Positions 46,738 through 56,693 are shown, counted from the first letter of the stretch. The stretch is 64,000 nt of DNA from Caulobacter endophyticus (GCF_029543245.1 NZ_JARQWV010000002.1:243251-307250), one strand, 5' to 3'. The notes: a model not told the origin generated them from the sequence alone. Numbers and translations: made by a program.

Positions 46738-47898
46738 ATGCTGCGTTCCTGGTCCAACATCATCGCCCTGTGGCTCATCGGCGTGCTAGCCGCCGCCCAG
46801 CTTCCCAAGATCGCCGTGCTGGTTCCGGTGCTGCGCCAGGAGCTTGGTCTGTCGCTGGCCCAGGCGGGGCTTCTGGTGTCGCTGCTGGAGATCGGCGGGG
46901 CGACCCTGGGCATCGCCGCCGGGCTGGTGCTGGGCCGGTTCGGCGGGCGCCGCTTCATGGCGATCGGCCTGATCGGCCTGCTGGCCGCCAGCTTGGTGGA
47001 AGCGTTCGCCCCTAATGTCGCGGTGCTGTTCGCTGCCCGGGCGCTGGAGGGGGGGGCCTATCTGCTGGTGGTCATCGCGGCCCCGACCATGATCGCCGCC
47101 GTCGCCTCCGACAAGGCGCGGGGACCGGCCCTGGCCCTGTGGAGCACCTTCGTCGCCGTGGGCGTGGCGGTCGGCAGCGGCCTCACCGGCCTGGCCATGG
47201 CGGTCAGCGGCCCGCGCGGGGCCATGCTGCTTTGGGCGGTGCTGTGCGCGCTGGGCCTGCTGGTGGCCCTACGCCAGCCCAAGGGCCTGTCGGACGGCGC
47301 CCGCATCGCCCTGCCGCCGCCCGCCGCCTGGGTGCTGACCTTTGGTTTCGGGCTCTACACCGTCTTCATCTGCGCCCTGACCATGCTGTTGCCTAGCTTC
47401 CTGATCGAGAAGGCCGGGGCGGGCGTCGCCGGCGCCAGCATCGCCACGGGCCTGGTCTCGCTGGCGGCCCTGCCGGGCTCGGCCATCGCCATCCGCCTGC
47501 TGCACGCCGCACCGCTGGACCGGCGGCGCATGACGGGGGTGGTGGTCCCGGCGCTGCTGGCCACGGCCGTGGTCGCGCCCTTCGTCTTCCTGTCGGCGGG
47601 CGCCTGGCTGGTGGCCGGCGTCGCCTTCCTGGTGGTGCTGCTGAGCGGCATCGCCTCGCCGCTGGTCTTCGCTCGCCTGCCGGCGCTGGCTGGCGGGACC
47701 GACGGCCCGCGCATCGCCGCCGCCAACGGTCTGTTGACCCAGTTCGGGGCCGGCGGGGCGCTGATCGGTCCGCCTCTGGGCGGCCTCGTCGTCGGCCGCT
47801 TCGGCTGGGAAGCCCTGGGCGCCGTCATCGCGGTGCTGGCCGTGGCCATGCTGGCGGCGATGCTGGCGGCCGAGCGGATGGCGCGTGAGGCCATCTAA
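46738..47898 (+). CDS. MFS transporter (CynX/NimT-like)
   Basis: A 386-residue, 12-helix transporter. The helix-2/3 loop reads L-G-R-F-G-G-R-R-F and helix 5 region G-L-T-G-L-A-M-A-V-S-G-P-R-G. It resembles the CynX/NimT branch, whose members move small organic or inorganic anions and drugs; the substrate is unknown. It probably shares the XRE gene's transcript and ends at a 9-bp terminator. Confidence 0.85.
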   Translation: MLRSWSNIIALWLIGVLAAAQLPKIAVLVPVLRQELGLSLAQAGLLVSLLEIGGATLGIAAGLVLGRFGGRRFMAIGLIGLLAASLVEAFAPNVAVLFAARALEGGAYLLVVIAAPTMIAAVASDKARGPALALWSTFVAVGVAVGSGLTGLAMAVSGPRGAMLLWAVLCALGLLVALRQPKGLSDGARIALPPPAAWVLTFGFGLYTVFICALTMLLPSFLIEKAGAGVAGASIATGLVSLAALPGSAIAIRLLHAAPLDRRRMTGVVVPALLATAVVAPFVFLSAGAWLVAGVAFLVVLLSGIASPLVFARLPALAGGTDGPRIAAANGLLTQFGAGGALIGPPLGGLVVGRFGWEALGAVIAVLAVAMLAAMLAAERMAREAI

Positions 47899-48032
47899 TT
47901 TTCTTCCGTCATTCTCGCCGCTTTGGCGAGAACCCCTGTTTCCGCCCGCACGCGAAGTGCAAGCGGATCGTCGACGATCCGCCCCATTCGCTCCTTCTGC
48001 TCACGACCCCTTGCGGACATCTGGCGCAACGA

Positions 48033-48058
48033 CCCTCTCTCTTAGAGAGAGGGATTTT
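48033..48058 (+). terminator. Terminator of the XRE-MFS unit
   Basis: CCCTCTCTC (48033-48041) pairs perfectly with GAGAGAGGG (48045-48053) across a 3-nt loop and is followed by ATTTT. Confidence 0.75.
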
Positions 48059-48166
48059 ATGATCGCTCCCCACCCATTGCGGACACTGATGGCGTCCGCT
48101 CACTGGGGCGCGGTCGGTAGCGCGGGGGCCCCGGTTCCTGGCGGGAATGACGATCATGGGCACGAA

Positions 48167-48196
48167 AAAGCCGCCCGGGTCGCCCCGGGCGGCTTT
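48167..48196 (-). terminator. Terminator of the sugar-acid dehydratase gene
   Basis: A 13-bp perfect stem (AAAGCCGCCCGGG with CCCGGGCGGCTTT) and a 4-nt TCGC loop lie 25 nt after the dehydratase stop, with a short T tail on the minus strand. Confidence 0.9.
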
Positions 48197-48220
48197 CTCA
48201 TTTCAGTGCTGGCGAAAGCC

Positions 48221-50020
48221 TTAGTGGCTGTCGCGCGGCAGGCCCTTGGTCTGGGCGATGCGCTGGTACTTCACGGCCGGTTCCAGCACCGCGCCGGTCT
48301 CCATCTGGCCGACGATGGCGCGCTGGATCTCCTGCCACGGGGTCTGGCTTTCCGGGTACTGGTAGCCGCCGGCGGCCTCGAGGGCCTTGCGGCGCTCGGC
48401 CACTTCCTCGGGGCTGATCAGCACGTCGACGCGCGACTTGCGCAGGTCGAAGCGGACGCGGTCGCCGGTCTTCAGCAGCGCCAGGCCGCCGCCGACGGCG
48501 GCTTCCGGCGAGGCGTTGAGGATCGACGGCGAGCCCGAGGTGCCCGACTGGCGGCCGTCGCCGATGCAGGGCAGCTGCTTGATGCCGCGCTTGATCAGGT
48601 AGTCGGGGGCCCGCATGTTCACCACCTCGGCCGAGCCGGGGTAGCCGACGGGACCGGCGCCCCGCATGAACATGATCGAGTTCTCGGTGATGCCGACCGA
48701 CGGGTCGTCGATGCGGTGGTGATAGTCTTCCGGACCATCGAACACCACGGCGTCGCCGACGAAGGCGTCCGGATCTTCCGGGTTCGACAGATAGCGGTCG
48801 CGGAACTCGCCCGAGATCACGCTGGTCTTCATGATCGCCGAGTTGAACAGGTTGCCGCGCATCACGACGAAGCCGGCGCGCTCGACCAGCGGGTTGTCGA
48901 AGGTGCGGATGACGTCGGCGTCCTCGATGGTCGCGTCGCGGCAGGCGTCGCCCATGGTCTGGCCCGAGACGGTCATGGCGTCTTCGTGGATCAGGCCCTG
49001 CTTGATCAGCTGGGCGGTGACCGCGGGCACCCCGCCGGCGTGGTAGTAGTCCTCGCCCAGGTACTTGCCGGCCGGCTGCAGGTTGACCAGCAGCGGCACG
49101 TCCTCGCCCTTCTCCTGCCAGTCGTCGACGGTCAGCTCGACGCCGATGTGGCGGGCCAGGGCGTTGAGGTGGATCGGGGCGTTGGTCGAGCCGCCGATGG
49201 CCGAGTTGACGACGATGGCGTTGAGGAACGCCTCGCGGGTCAGGATGTCCGACGGCTTAAGGTCTTCCTTGACCATGTCGACGATGCGCAGGCCGGTCAG
49301 GTAGGCGTTTTCCTGGCGGTCGCGATAGGGGGCCGGGATGGCGGCCGAGCCGGTGAGCGACATGCCCAGGGCCTCGGTCAGCGAGTTCATCGTCGTGGCC
49401 GTGCCCATGGTGTTGCAGAAGCCGGTCGACGGGGCCGACGAAGCCACCAGCTTGATGAAGCCGGCGTTGTCGATCTCGCCGGCGGCCAGCATCTCGCGGG
49501 CCTTCCAGACGATGGTGCCCGAGCCGGTGCGCTCACCCTTGTACCAGCCGTTCAGCATCGGGCCGACCGACAGGGCGATGGCCGGGATGTTCACGGTGGC
49601 GGCGGCCATCAGGCAGGCCGGGGTGGTCTTGTCGCAGCCGATGGTCAGCACGACGCCGTCGATCGGGTAGCCGTACAGGGTCTCGACCAGGCCCAGGTAC
49701 GACAGGTTGCGGTCGAGACCCGCGGTCGGGCGCTTGCCGGTTTCCTGGATCGGGTGGACCGGGAATTCGATGGCGATGCCGCCGGCGGTGCGGATGCCTT
49801 CACGCACGCGTTCGGCCAGCACCAGGTGGTGACGGTTGCAGGGCGAGAGGTCCGAACCGGTCTGGGCGATGCCGATGATCGGCTTGCCCGACTGCAGCTC
49901 TTCCAGGGTCAAGCCGTAGTTCAGGTAGCGCTCGAGATAGAGCGCGGTCATGTCGACGTTGTCGGGATTGTCGAACCAGGCCCGCGAACGAAGGGCGCCG
50001 GGCGCGGACTTGGTGGTCAT
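48221..50020 (-). CDS. IlvD/Edd-family sugar-acid dehydratase
   Basis: A 599-residue iron-sulphur dehydratase that removes water from an aldonic acid to give a 2-keto-3-deoxy acid. The cluster cysteines are in [15 protein letters not shown] and T-G-F-C-N-T-M-G-T. Start at the ATG at 50020 (M-T-T-K-S-A-P-G). By context with an aldose dehydrogenase and a ketoglutarate semialdehyde dehydrogenase it should act on arabinonate, xylonate or a related acid. It is not a plain IlvD. From memory it resembles Caulobacter XylD but is a distinct paralogue. Confidence 0.88.
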   Translation of the reverse strand: MTTKSAPGALRSRAWFDNPDNVDMTALYLERYLNYGLTLEELQSGKPIIGIAQTGSDLSPCNRHHLVLAERVREGIRTAGGIAIEFPVHPIQETGKRPTAGLDRNLSYLGLVETLYGYPIDGVVLTIGCDKTTPACLMAAATVNIPAIALSVGPMLNGWYKGERTGSGTIVWKAREMLAAGEIDNAGFIKLVASSAPSTGFCNTMGTATTMNSLTEALGMSLTGSAAIPAPYRDRQENAYLTGLRIVDMVKEDLKPSDILTREAFLNAIVVNSAIGGSTNAPIHLNALARHIGVELTVDDWQEKGEDVPLLVNLQPAGKYLGEDYYHAGGVPAVTAQLIKQGLIHEDAMTVSGQTMGDACRDATIEDADVIRTFDNPLVERAGFVVMRGNLFNSAIMKTSVISGEFRDRYLSNPEDPDAFVGDAVVFDGPEDYHHRIDDPSVGITENSIMFMRGAGPVGYPGSAEVVNMRAPDYLIKRGIKQLPCIGDGRQSGTSGSPSILNASPEAAVGGGLALLKTGDRVRFDLRKSRVDVLISPEEVAERRKALEAAGGYQYPESQTPWQEIQRAIVGQMETGAVLEPAVKYQRIAQTKGLPRDSH

Positions 50021-50080
50021 GTCGGTCCTGTTTTTCCTCGATCGATCCAACCGGATCGCCTCGCTGGGCGAGGTTTATAC

Positions 50081-50094
50081 TATTTGTCTGACTA
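50081..50094. promoter_or_regulatory. Shared operator, copy 1 (dehydratase promoter)
   Basis: TATTTGTCTGACTA overlaps the -10 of the dehydratase promoter. Its core TTGTC-N-GACTA is a near-palindrome of the kind bound by GntR-family regulators. Confidence 0.65.
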
Positions 50095-50402
50095 TACCGG
50101 CGAGGGCGGACCGTCAACGACCGCCATGGCGGGGAAACGTCACGTGCCTTCAAGGTCTTGCGAGCCGATCGCAAGAGCTGAAAGGCAGCTTGAACGCCGA
50201 TGATAGCGCTCACATTCTATCGTCGATCACCGTGCTGCGCCATCCACGACGATGTTCGTCCAACGCGGAATATGTAGGACCATTGCGCGCCGAGGTCGAG
50301 CGAGCAAGCCGGTTCCTGCCGGCTCTGCCAGGGCGAGGTTCCTTGCGGGCGGCGTTGTTGGCCTGTTTTCGCGGTCCTGTTTGACAGGGACGGGGAGGGC
50401 GT

Positions 50403-50416
50403 TATTTGTCGGACTA
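50403..50416. promoter_or_regulatory. Shared operator, copy 2 (sugar dehydrogenase promoter)
   Basis: TATTTGTCGGACTA is identical to copy 1 except at the central base and overlaps the -10 of the rightward promoter. Confidence 0.65.
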
Positions 50417-50457
50417 ATCTTACAGAGGCTGCGAGGCGCGGCCCGAACCATCGTCAG

Positions 50458-51390
50458 GTGTCCGTCCAGATGACTATCCGCATCGCCATCGTCGGCCTGG
50501 GCAAGATCGCCCGTGACCAGCACCTGCCGGCCATCGAGAAGGACGGACGCTTCGAACTGGCCGCCGTGGCCAGCCGCAGCGCCGGCGTCGACGGCGTTCC
50601 GCACTTCACCGACCTTTCCGAACTGCTGGCCTCCGACGTGCAGTTCGACGCCGTCGCCCTCTGCACCCCGCCGCAGGTGCGCCACACCATCGCCCGCCAG
50701 GCCATCGACGCCGGCAAGCACGTGATGCTTGAAAAGCCCCCGGGCGCGACGCTGAGCGAGGTCGAGGACCTGAAGGCCGCCGCCCAGTCCAAGGGCGTCA
50801 CCCTGCAGACCACCTGGCATTCGCGCTACGCCACCGCCGTCGCTCCGGCCCAGACCTGGCTGTCGGGCAAGGCCATCAAGTCGGTCCAGATCAACTGGAA
50901 GGAAGACGTGCGCGTGTGGCACCCCGGCCAGACCTGGATCTGGCAGGCCGGCGGCCTGGGCGTCTTCGATCCCGGCATCAACGCCCTGTCGATCGCCACC
51001 GTCGTACTGCCGGCCTTCTTCCTGGAGAAGGCGACGCTGCACGTGCCGGAGAACTGCCAGTCGCCGGTCGAGGCCCAGCTGACCTTCCGCACCGTGACCG
51101 GCGCGCCGGTCCAGGCCGACTTCGACTTCCTGCAGACCGGCGAGCAGAGCTGGGACATCATCATCGACACCGACGGCGGCGAGCTGAAGCTGTCGCACGG
51201 CGGTTCGCGCCTGTGGGTCGACGGCCAGCTGACGCACGAGGGTCCGGACGAGGAATATCCGGGCCTCTACGACGCCTTCGCCCGCCTGATCGCGGCCGGC
51301 GGCTCGGACGTCGACGTCAGCCCGCTGCGCCACGTGGCGGACGCTTTCCTGCTGGGCGAACGGGTTACGGCGCCAGCCTTCATCGAATAG
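50458..51390 (+). CDS. Gfo/Idh-family aldose 1-dehydrogenase (L-arabinose/D-galactose type)
   Basis: A 310-residue NAD(P)-dependent dehydrogenase oxidising the anomeric carbon of an aldose to a lactone. The Rossmann motif is V-G-L-G-K-I-A-R-D-Q-H-L-P-A-I, the catalytic-region Lys is in E-K-P-P-G-A-T, and the substrate motif is G-G-L-G-V-F-D-P-G-I-N-A-L. As I recall it, the same set occurs in Azospirillum L-arabinose 1-dehydrogenase. The first codons (GTG at 50458, with an ATG at 50470) leave the exact start open. It begins the non-phosphorylated pathway continued by the flanking genes. Confidence 0.88.
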   Translation: MSVQMTIRIAIVGLGKIARDQHLPAIEKDGRFELAAVASRSAGVDGVPHFTDLSELLASDVQFDAVALCTPPQVRHTIARQAIDAGKHVMLEKPPGATLSEVEDLKAAAQSKGVTLQTTWHSRYATAVAPAQTWLSGKAIKSVQINWKEDVRVWHPGQTWIWQAGGLGVFDPGINALSIATVVLPAFFLEKATLHVPENCQSPVEAQLTFRTVTGAPVQADFDFLQTGEQSWDIIIDTDGGELKLSHGGSRLWVDGQLTHEGPDEEYPGLYDAFARLIAAGGSDVDVSPLRHVADAFLLGERVTAPAFIE

Positions 51391-51501
51391 CCGACAGCCA
51401 TGCAAATTAAGCATTGGTTGCGCTAACATTGGACTGACAACCGGGCGCGGAACGGCCTATATGCGTGGCCATTCCCGTCCGCCAAAACGCGAGCGTCCGT
51501 C

Positions 51502-53022
51502 ATGACCGAACTCCGCAGCCTGAACCCCGCCACCGGCGAGCACTTCGGCGAGGTCTTCCCCGAACCGACCGCGGAGCAGATCGAGGCGGCCCTGGCCGCG
51601 GCGAACGCCGCGTTCGACGTCTATCGCGAGACCGATCTCGAGACCCGCGCGGCCTTCCTCGAAGGCGTCGCCGCCGAGATCGAAGCCATTGGCGACGACC
51701 TGATCGTGCGCGCCATGGCCGAGACCGGCCTGCCGCGTCCGCGCCTGGAAGGCGAGCGGGGCCGCACCACCGGCCAGCTGCGCCTGTTCGCCAAGACCGT
51801 CCGTCAGGGCGACTTCCTGGGCGCGCGCATCGACCCGGCCCAGCCTGAGCGCAAGCCGCTGCCGCGCGCCGACCTGCGCCAACGCTTCATCGGTCTTGGC
51901 CCGGTCGCCGTGTTCGGCGCCAGCAACTTCCCGCTGGCCTTCTCGACCGCTGGCGGCGACACCGCCGCGGCCCTGGCCGCCGGCTGCCCGGTCGTGTTCA
52001 AGGGCCACCCGGCCCACCCCGGCACCGCCGCCCTGGTCGGCGCCGCCATCAGCAAGGCCGTCGAAAAGGCGGGCCTGCCGGCCGGCGTGTTCTCGCTGCT
52101 GACCGGTCAGACCCACGAGCTGGGCGGCGCCCTGGTGCGCGACAGCCGCATCAAGGCCGTCGGCTTCACCGGCTCGCGCGCCGGCGGCGTGGCGCTGATG
52201 AAGATCGCCAATGAGCGCCCCGAGCCGATCCCGGTCTATGCCGAGATGAGCAGCGTCAACCCGGTGATCCTGTTCCCGCACGCCCTGGCCGCCCGCGCCG
52301 AGGCTCTGGGCGCGGCCTTCGTCGGCTCGCTGACGATGGGTTCGGGTCAGTTCTGCACCAACCCGGGCCTGATCTTCGCCCTGGCCGGTCCGGACTTCGA
52401 TACGTTCGTGGCCTCGGCCTCGGCCGCCCTGGCCGGCGCCCATCCGCAGGTCATGCTGACCCCGGGCATCTTCGGCGCCTACGAGCAGGGCGTCGAGAAG
52501 CTGGGCTCGCGCCCCGGCGTCACCGTGGCCGCCCGCGGCCTGGTCGGCGAAGGCTGCAACCAGGGCCAGGGCGCCCTGTTCGTGGTCGAGGCCGAGACCT
52601 TCGCCGCCGACCCGGCCCTCAGCCACGAAGTGTTCGGCTCGTCGTCGGTGATCGTCCGCTGCCCGGACGTCGCCACCCTGGCCGGCCTGCTGGAAGGCCT
52701 GGAAGGCCAGCTGACCGCCACCCTGCACCTTGACGCGGAAGACGCCGAGGCCGCCCGCGGCCTGCTGCCGATCCTCGAGCGCAAGGCCGGCCGCATCCTG
52801 GCCAACGGCTGGCCGACCGGCGTGGAAGTGGCTCCGGCCATGGTCCACGGCGGTCCGTTCCCGGCCACCTCGGACGGCCGCTCGACCTCGGTCGGCACCC
52901 GCGCTGTCGAGCGCTTCCTGCGTCCGGTCTGCTACCAGGACCTGCCCGACGTGCTGCTGCCGGCGGCGCTGAAGGAAGCCAACCCCCTGGGCGTCAAGCG
53001 CGCCATCGACGGCGTGCTGTAA
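51502..53022 (+). CDS. Alpha-ketoglutarate semialdehyde dehydrogenase
   Basis: A 506-residue aldehyde dehydrogenase. The catalytic Cys lies in S-G-Q-F-C-T-N-P-G and the Glu in Y-A-E-M-S-S-V-N-P, the pattern of ketoglutarate semialdehyde dehydrogenases. The length and the opening L-N-P-A-T-G-E match. It oxidises the last intermediate of pentose or hexarate oxidation to 2-oxoglutarate. A 111-bp gap with a possible half-operator (51429-51440, TTGGACTGACAA) separates it from the Gfo/Idh gene. Confidence 0.92.
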   Translation: MTELRSLNPATGEHFGEVFPEPTAEQIEAALAAANAAFDVYRETDLETRAAFLEGVAAEIEAIGDDLIVRAMAETGLPRPRLEGERGRTTGQLRLFAKTVRQGDFLGARIDPAQPERKPLPRADLRQRFIGLGPVAVFGASNFPLAFSTAGGDTAAALAAGCPVVFKGHPAHPGTAALVGAAISKAVEKAGLPAGVFSLLTGQTHELGGALVRDSRIKAVGFTGSRAGGVALMKIANERPEPIPVYAEMSSVNPVILFPHALAARAEALGAAFVGSLTMGSGQFCTNPGLIFALAGPDFDTFVASASAALAGAHPQVMLTPGIFGAYEQGVEKLGSRPGVTVAARGLVGEGCNQGQGALFVVEAETFAADPALSHEVFGSSSVIVRCPDVATLAGLLEGLEGQLTATLHLDAEDAEAARGLLPILERKAGRILANGWPTGVEVAPAMVHGGPFPATSDGRSTSVGTRAVERFLRPVCYQDLPDVLLPAALKEANPLGVKRAIDGVL

Positions 53023-53050
53023 GAAAGAGCGATCCTTCGGGATCAACGAA

Positions 53051-53081
53051 GAGCGCGCGGGGGCGACCCCGCGCGCTTTTT
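53051..53081 (+). terminator. Terminator of the semialdehyde dehydrogenase gene
   Basis: AGCGCGCGGGG pairs with CCCCGCGCGCT around a short loop and is followed by TTTTT. Confidence 0.9.
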
Positions 53082-53086
53082 CATTG

Positions 53087-53158
53087 TCAGAGCAGCCGCT
53101 CGACCAGCAGCCAGACGCTGAAGGCGAGGCACGAGGCGGGGATCAGCACCTTGCCCAT
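53087..53158 (-). CDS. 23-residue single-helix membrane peptide
   Basis: A short open frame on the minus strand encodes 23 residues: M-G-K-V-L, then a hydrophobic helix (I-P-A-S-C-L-A-F-S-V-W-L-L-V), then E-R-L-L and a TGA stop. A strong AAGGAG ribosome binding site lies 8 nt upstream of the ATG (53158). It has one Cys and fits a single transmembrane segment with a short polar tail. I recognise no family. It lies between the terminator at 53051-53081 and the autotransporter gene. Confidence 0.55.
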   Translation of the reverse strand: MGKVLIPASCLAFSVWLLVERLL

Positions 53159-53445
53159 GGCGGGGGCTCCTTGGTCGATGGAGCCATCATCGCCGATCGC
53201 GGAATCGGGGGCTTGGACGCGGCCGCTCCGCCGTGAACATTCTTGCGACGACGTCTAAATCGTCGGTTTCGCCCATCGGGCGCAACACTTGGCGGGCGAG
53301 CCTGAACGCTGGCGACAACCTTCCGGCCGCTTTGAAACGGAACTGTATCGGCGCGGCGCTCGCCGTAGCCGCGCGGAAATTTGCGAGACACGCCTGGGCC
53401 ATGCAGGGCCCCTAAGCCTCGGAGGTTCCTTCAAGCGGGTCCTCC

Positions 53446-56400
53446 ATGTCGCGTAAGCTTCTGATCCTCTCGGCCGCCGCCCTGCCGATGCTGCTGCACG
53501 CCGCCCAAGCGGCCGCCGAGACGGAAGTCACCAGCAGCAGCCGTACGACGCCGGTCAGCACCTCGACCGCCAAGAGCGGCGCGGCCGACGACGTCAAGGT
53601 CACCACCGACGGGGTGATCACCCTGAGCGCCGAGGGCGCGATCGCGACGGTCGACAGCAGCAACACCCTCACCAACAACGGCACGCTGAAGAGCACGGAC
53701 GTCTCCAACTCGACGGGCGTCCTGATCAACGCCGGTATCGCCTCGACGGTGACCAACGGCGGCACGATCAGCCTGACCGAGGACTACGACTACGTCGATA
53801 CCGACAGCGACGGCGACTACGACGGCCAGTTCGCGCTGGGGACCAACCGTTACGGGATCCGGCTGACCGGCTCGGGCGACTATACCGGCACGATCGAGAA
53901 CACCGGCACGATCAGCATCGAGGGCGCCAGCTCGGTCGGGATCATGCTGGAATCGTCGGTGATCGGCGACATCCTCAATTCCGGCTCGATCACGGTGACC
54001 GGCGACGACGGCTACGGGATCCGCAGCACCGCCAAGGTGACCGGAAACATCGTCAGCGACGGCTCGATCAGCGTGCTGGGGGCCAACAGCGTGGGCCTGG
54101 CGGTCGACGGCGAGGTCGACGGCTCGGTCATCGTCCAGGGCACGATTACCGCCACCGGCTATCGCTACACCAGCCGCTACACCGATCCCGACGACGAGGC
54201 CCTGCTGGACGCCGACGACCTGCTGCAGGGCGGCTCGGCCGTGAAGATCACCAGCAACGTCTCCAAGGGTCTCGTCCTCGACGCCCCGCCCGAGGACACC
54301 AACGACGACACCTCCGACGACGAGGACGGCGACGGCGTCACCGACAGCGACGAGGGCACGGCGGCCGTCTACGTCTATGGCGGCGCGCCGGCGATCCAGA
54401 TCGGCTCCGACAGCCAGGCGGTCACCCTCGGCTCGGCCGGGGAGGGGATCTACGACTACGGCCTCGTGATCCGCGGCTCGGTCGGCGCCTATGGCGTCCA
54501 TGCGGGCGTGGCGGCCACCGGCGTGCAGATCGGCGGCTCGGCCGGCTACGAGACCCTGGTCACCAACGGGATCAACCTGGAAGGCTCGATCTCGGCCAGC
54601 GCCTACGAGGCCGACGCCATGGGCCTGCACCTGACCTCGGGCGCCATCGCCTCGATCCTCAACAATAGCGGCGCGCTCAGCGGTTCGGTCGAGGCCGAGG
54701 GCGCCTCGAACGCCTACGCCCTGCTAATCGACGCGGGGGCGACCATGACCTCGGTCGCCAACAGCGGCAGCATCGTCGCCACCCTGTCGGGCGAGACCGG
54801 GAACGCCAACGCCATCGTCGACAACTCCGGCACGCTGACCAGCATCACCAACACCGGCACGATCGCCGCCTATGTGGTCGCCACCGACGACGATTACGAC
54901 ACCGACGACAGCGACACCGACGCCACGAACGAGACGGTCACCGGCAAGGCGATCGCCATCAACCTGAAGGCCAACACCACCGGCGTCACCATCACCCAGA
55001 CCGGGGTGAACGACGGCGATGACGGCGACGACGGGGTGGCCGACACCGATACCGACGGCGACGGCGTGGACGACGCCGACGAGCCGACCATCGTGGGCCA
55101 GGTCCTGCTCGGCTCGGGCGACGACACCCTGAACCTGCTGAACGGCACCCTGATCGGCGACATGTCGTTCGGCGACGGCGCCGACACGCTGAACATCGAC
55201 GGCACGGCCTATGCGATCGGCGGCCTCTATGACAGCGACGGCAAGCTCTCGATCAACATCGGCGACGGCGGCCTGCTGATCACCAACACCGACACCATCA
55301 AGGCCACCAGTCTGAACCTGGGGGCCGACAGCAGCCTGGTGTTCACCGTCGACCCCACCGCCGGGACCTCGACCCAGCTGGTGGTCGACACCGCCACCAT
55401 CGCCAGCGGCGCCAATCTGGGCCTCGTCTTCAATAATCTGCTGACCGACGCCAGCACCTTCAAGGTGATCTCGGCCGGGACCCTGACCGCCGGCGAGATC
55501 GACCAGGACCTGCTGGGCGACGCGCCCTATCTCTATGTCGCCGAGGCCCGCACCCAGGACAACGACGTCCTGATCGACGTGCGCCGCCGCACCGCCGCCG
55601 AGGCCGGCATGACCAAGGGCCAGACGGCGGCCTATGACGCCACCTTCGCCGCGCTCAGCGCAGACGACGACATCGCCAGCGCCTTCCTCAGCCAGTCGAC
55701 CCGCGACGGCTTCTACAATCTCTACGACCAGATGCTGCCCAGCACCGGCGAGGGGATGTTCACCACCCTGCAGGCCGTGCAGCAGCAGATCTCGGCCTCG
55801 ACCGCGATCCGCCCCGACGGCCAGGACCGCTACGGCCCCGACAGCGTCTGGGTGCAGGAGATCAACAGCCTGGTCCGTATCGAGGACGGCGAGAACCTGG
55901 GCTCGGACACCAAGGCCACGGGCCTGGTGGCCGGCTACGAGGCCATGGGTGACGCCGGCGGCGCCTTGGGCGTCACGCTGGCCTTCGCCAGCCTCGAGGA
56001 AAAGGACACCGCCGCCAAGGTCGGCGAGGAGACGACCGCCTCGCTGTTTCAGGCCGGGACCTATTGGCGCCGGTCGGTCGGGGGCTGGCGCTTCAACCTG
56101 GGCGGCGGCCTGGGCTACATCCGCTTCAACGGCGACCGCAGCCTCATCAGCGAGGACGTCGACGGCGACGACGAAGCCGACGTGGCGATCAGCAACACCG
56201 CGTCCTGGAACGGCTTCACCGCCAGCGCCTTCGCCGGCGTCGGCTACGAGCACAAGTTCGGCCGCAACTACATCCGCCCCGAGGCGCGCCTCGACTACGT
56301 CTATCTGTGGGAAGGCGAGCGCAAGGAGCATGGCGGCGGCGAGGGCTTCGACCAGACCGTGGCCTCGCGCAAGTTCGACAATCTGTCGGGCGACATCGGC

Positions 56401-56685
56401 GTGGCCTTCGGCCGCGAGTTCGGCAAGGAGGTCTGGGTCCGTCCCGAGGTCCGCGTCGGCTATCGCAAGACCCTGGCCGGCAAGTACGCCGACACGACCG
56501 CCTGGTACTCGGGCGGCACGCCGTTCACGATCCTGGGCAACGCCGCGCGCACCGATGCGGTGACGCTGAACCTGGCCCTGCGCGCCGGTTCCGACCTTTC
56601 CTATTTCGCCCTGGAGGGCGGGGCCGAGGCCTCGCGTCGCCAGACCCGTTATTCGGCCCGGCTCGTCGGCCGGGCGATGTTCTGA
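53446..56685 (+). CDS. Classical (type Va) autotransporter
   Basis: A 1079-residue outer-membrane protein. The signal peptide is M-S-R-K-L-L-I-L-S, cleaved near A-A-Q-A-A-A. The passenger (about 27-790) is made of repeated strands with N-x-G-x-I/T-x motifs (N-N-G-T-L-K, N-T-G-T-I-S, N-S-G-S-I-T), a beta-helix pattern. It is interrupted by three acidic Asp-rich inserts (near residues 112-125, 283-305 and 483-545) that look like calcium loops. The carboxy-terminal barrel (about 800-1079) ends in aromatic F. Passenger function is not readable. The regulator gene starts 8 nt downstream. Confidence 0.9.
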   Translation: MSRKLLILSAAALPMLLHAAQAAAETEVTSSSRTTPVSTSTAKSGAADDVKVTTDGVITLSAEGAIATVDSSNTLTNNGTLKSTDVSNSTGVLINAGIASTVTNGGTISLTEDYDYVDTDSDGDYDGQFALGTNRYGIRLTGSGDYTGTIENTGTISIEGASSVGIMLESSVIGDILNSGSITVTGDDGYGIRSTAKVTGNIVSDGSISVLGANSVGLAVDGEVDGSVIVQGTITATGYRYTSRYTDPDDEALLDADDLLQGGSAVKITSNVSKGLVLDAPPEDTNDDTSDDEDGDGVTDSDEGTAAVYVYGGAPAIQIGSDSQAVTLGSAGEGIYDYGLVIRGSVGAYGVHAGVAATGVQIGGSAGYETLVTNGINLEGSISASAYEADAMGLHLTSGAIASILNNSGALSGSVEAEGASNAYALLIDAGATMTSVANSGSIVATLSGETGNANAIVDNSGTLTSITNTGTIAAYVVATDDDYDTDDSDTDATNETVTGKAIAINLKANTTGVTITQTGVNDGDDGDDGVADTDTDGDGVDDADEPTIVGQVLLGSGDDTLNLLNGTLIGDMSFGDGADTLNIDGTAYAIGGLYDSDGKLSINIGDGGLLITNTDTIKATSLNLGADSSLVFTVDPTAGTSTQLVVDTATIASGANLGLVFNNLLTDASTFKVISAGTLTAGEIDQDLLGDAPYLYVAEARTQDNDVLIDVRRRTAAEAGMTKGQTAAYDATFAALSADDDIASAFLSQSTRDGFYNLYDQMLPSTGEGMFTTLQAVQQQISASTAIRPDGQDRYGPDSVWVQEINSLVRIEDGENLGSDTKATGLVAGYEAMGDAGGALGVTLAFASLEEKDTAAKVGEETTASLFQAGTYWRRSVGGWRFNLGGGLGYIRFNGDRSLISEDVDGDDEADVAISNTASWNGFTASAFAGVGYEHKFGRNYIRPEARLDYVYLWEGERKEHGGGEGFDQTVASRKFDNLSGDIGVAFGREFGKEVWVRPEVRVGYRKTLAGKYADTTAWYSGGTPFTILGNAARTDAVTLNLALRAGSDLSYFALEGGAEASRRQTRYSARLVGRAMF

Positions 56686-56693
56686 GAACGCCC

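Larger units (their letters stand above)
47899..48220. other. Intergenic gap between MFS and sugar-acid dehydratase genes
   Basis: A 322-bp convergent gap. It holds two terminators (listed separately), a TTCTCGCCGCTTTGGCGAGAA inverted repeat near 47915 and a GCGGATCGTCGACGATCCGC inverted repeat near 47961. No gene is seen. Confidence 0.6.
50021..50457. promoter_or_regulatory. Divergent promoter region of the oxidative sugar pathway
   Basis: A 437-bp gap. For the rightward gene, TTGACA (50381-50386) and TATTTG (50403-50408) form a promoter with 16-nt spacing. For the leftward gene, TTGACG (complement of 50112-50117) and TATAGT (complement of 50091-50096) are 15 nt apart. An identical operator overlaps each -10 element. 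The 270 bp in between shows no gene. Confidence 0.65.

Noticed and set aside
48221..50020. Assignment of the dehydratase as XylD of the xylose operon or as IlvD of branched-chain synthesis
   Set aside because: The sequence differs from XylD as I remember it and its neighbours are not xylXABC; the aldose dehydrogenase and semialdehyde dehydrogenase context argues against IlvD.
53187..53415. Small open frames on both strands upstream of the autotransporter
   Set aside because: No ribosome binding site, no family resemblance, mutually overlapping; the gap is treated as promoter and leader.
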